A program made the position numbers and the translations under genes. A DNA stretch of 64,000 bases. Source: Pseudomonas graminis. GTDB lineage: Bacteria; Pseudomonadota; Gammaproteobacteria; Pseudomonadales; Pseudomonadaceae. Below the pieces are notes generated by a model. That model made no database searches. It was not told where the DNA came from and was given only the letters and a program-made list of their open reading frames with translations. Positions 62,633-64,000 of the stretch are shown here, in pieces (the first letter of the stretch is position 1; each line of letters opens with the position of its first letter). The stretch is taken from the NCBI RefSeq assembly GCF_013201545.1, contig NZ_CP053746.1:496001-560000 (forward strand), given 5' to 3'.

Positions 62633-64000
62633 ATGAACCTGCACAGTAAAACCCCACAATTACAGGTCGTCGACCCGCGTGCCTTGTTGGTGCGGCATAT
62701 CGCCTATTGCCGAGCAGTCGAAGGGGAGGTCGCCGAGCCACGCATCACGCGACATGTCTGGGATGAAGCGGGTCGGCACGTTGCCGATCAGGATCCGCGC
62801 TTCGCGGGCACGGGATCGCCGTTCAATACCACTACGATTCACTCGCTGTCCGGCGTAGCACTTCTGCAGCAGAGCGTCGACACGGGCTGGAAGCTGACAC
62901 TGAGCGGAGCTGCCGGCCAGTTACTGGACAGTTGGGACGCCAGAGGCAGCAGTGTTCACGTCGATTACGACCCGATGTTTCGTCCCGCGTCATTCACTGA
63001 AAAACCGGCGGATGGCGAGCCTGCGATTGTCGAACGCTTCACCTATGGCGACAGTTCGACGGAATCGGCGCACCACAATCAATGCGGTCAACTGATACGT
63101 CATGACGATCCGGCAGGCACAGTGTTGGGGTGTGAGTTCGGGTTGGCGGGCGGCTTACTGCTGACAAATCGGCGACTGCTGCTCAGCCTGCAATCACCGG
63201 ACTGGCCAGAAAGCGTCATTGAACGCGATCTGCTGCTCGAAGCAGGCGAAGGGTATTTCAGCTCGGCCGTTGTCGATGCGCTGGCGGAGGCCGTCCAACA
63301 GACCGACCCGGCGGGCAATCGGCGCACATCATCCTATGGCGTCAGCGGCCAGCTTCAGGAGTCCCGGATAGAACTGGCGGGCACATCGGCTCCTCAGCGC
63401 TTGGTCAGCGCAATCGCTTACAGCGCCAGCGGCCAGGTCTTGGCGCAAACATTCGGTAACGGGGTTATCCGCGAAATCACCTACGAGCCGGCAAGTGGAC
63501 GTACAGCTCGAATGACCGCTAAAAAAGCCAATGGCACACTGCTGTCGGACTTGAACTACCAATACGATCCAGCGGGCAACGTCGTTGGCGCTGAGGACGC
63601 CAGCCAGCCGACCCGTTTTGCTGACAACCAGAAGATTGAGCCCGTCAGTCACTACCGTTACAACACTCTTTATCAACTGATGGAAGCCAGTGGGCGTGAG
63701 GTCTCGACCGGTGCCAGTCACGGCCCCGCATTGCCCGACGCGATCATCCCGGTCCCGGACCCTAATAACCTGGCCAATTACTCCCAGACTTACCGCTACG
63801 ACGCAGGGGGCAACCTGCTGGAAATGCATCATGCGGGTGGGCAAGCCTTCACGCGCAAAATGGACGTGGCACCCGACAGCAACCGCAGCCTGCCCCACGA
63901 TGAAACCGACGCGGACTTTGCATCCGGATTCGACACAAATGGCAATCTGCAGGAACTGGTTCGCGGCCAGACCCTGGAATGGGACGTGCGCAACCAGCTA
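62633..64000 (+). CDS. Toxin-complex TcC component (TccC-like RHS protein), partial at window end
   Basis: 456 codons without a stop to the window end, from an ATG with AAAGGAAG about 9 bases upstream. The start (LQVVDPRALLVRHIAYCRAV, then HVWDEAGRHVADQDPRF) is typical of TccC. Multiple RHS/YD repeats follow (VDYDPMFRPASF, YDPAGNVVGAEDASQ, YRYDAGGNLLEMHH, FDTNGNLQELVRGQ). In the family the RHS core autocleaves at a conserved motif and releases a variable C-terminal toxin inside the shell. Both lie beyond the window, so the toxic activity cannot be told. Co-directional with TcB, 159 bases after it. Confidence 0.9.
   Translation, partial: MNLHSKTPQLQVVDPRALLVRHIAYCRAVEGEVAEPRITRHVWDEAGRHVADQDPRFAGTGSPFNTTTIHSLSGVALLQQSVDTGWKLTLSGAAGQLLDSWDARGSSVHVDYDPMFRPASFTEKPADGEPAIVERFTYGDSSTESAHHNQCGQLIRHDDPAGTVLGCEFGLAGGLLLTNRRLLLSLQSPDWPESVIERDLLLEAGEGYFSSAVVDALAEAVQQTDPAGNRRTSSYGVSGQLQESRIELAGTSAPQRLVSAIAYSASGQVLAQTFGNGVIREITYEPASGRTARMTAKKANGTLLSDLNYQYDPAGNVVGAEDASQPTRFADNQKIEPVSHYRYNTLYQLMEASGREVSTGASHGPALPDAIIPVPDPNNLANYSQTYRYDAGGNLLEMHHAGGQAFTRKMDVAPDSNRSLPHDETDADFASGFDTNGNLQELVRGQTLEWDVRNQL

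Overview
The window reads as chromosomal DNA of a fluorescent or plant-associated Pseudomonas (P. fluorescens / P. syringae lineage). The evidence is the gene content: MvaT as the H-NS-type protein, a ttgR-ttgABC (pmeR-mexAB-oprM) efflux locus with its characteristic operator, a P. aeruginosa-style pca operon, AruI, and GTAGGACCGGCTTCAGCCGG-type REP elements. Base composition is uniformly GC-rich and most of the window is ordinary core genome. I see no tRNA, rRNA, insertion sequence, integrase, phage gene or CRISPR array.

Layout. 1-2711 (minus): start of a methyltransferase, a short repeat field, then lemA and two TPM-domain genes. 2993-5290: periplasmic beta-glucosidase BglX. 5340-10100: a DctB/DctD-like two-component system, a REP cluster, paired activator sites, a sigma-54 promoter and an alpha-ketoglutarate-type permease, forming a self-contained sensing and uptake unit. 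10229-11636: two paralogous secreted proteins built from an exact 13-residue repeat, each with the same upstream block and its own terminator. 11756-17110: a flavin-reductase-like protein, small proteins, an ABM monooxygenase, an AraC regulator, aruI and a divergent LysR regulator. 17252-19942: a tiny membrane protein, a DHA2 drug exporter and a double-Cache exported protein. 20132-26793: ttgR divergent from ttgABC. 26876-33056 (minus): pcaR, pcaI, pcaJ, pcaF, pcaT, pcaD, with pcaB and pcaC missing. 33057-33871: a gene-poor stretch with PcaR-like boxes, a candidate small RNA and a possible decayed ankyrin gene. 33872-37382: small protein, phosphate transporter, HerA-like ATPase. 37596-40472: a translationally coupled glycosyltransferase / deacetylase / flippase-like operon. 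40741-43847: purU, mvaT, sbcB. 44083-51072: a six-gene overlapping operon (RDD, SpoIIM, DUF4129, DUF4350, MoxR, DUF58). 51084-57811: PilZ protein, lipoprotein, pyruvate kinase, ferredoxin-type reductase coupled to a diguanylate cyclase, class I fumarase. 58061-64000: a toxin-complex TcB gene followed by a TcC gene that runs off the end.

How genes cooperate. The kinase and NtrC-type regulator at 5340-8437 probably switch on the permease through the two palindromes at 8608-8656 and the sigma-54 site at 8699-8715. PcaR probably controls pcaIJFTD; without pcaB/pcaC the operon can handle beta-ketoadipate enol-lactone and beta-ketoadipate but not carboxymuconate. TtgR represses ttgABC and itself through the operator at 20916-20946.

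The least-described items are the repeat-protein pair, the candidate RNA next to pcaR, the MoxR/DUF58 operon, the GT4/DUF2334/flippase operon, and the TcB-TcC pair that has no TcA gene beside it. All functions are inferred by eye from sequence motifs and remembered families; no database search was run.
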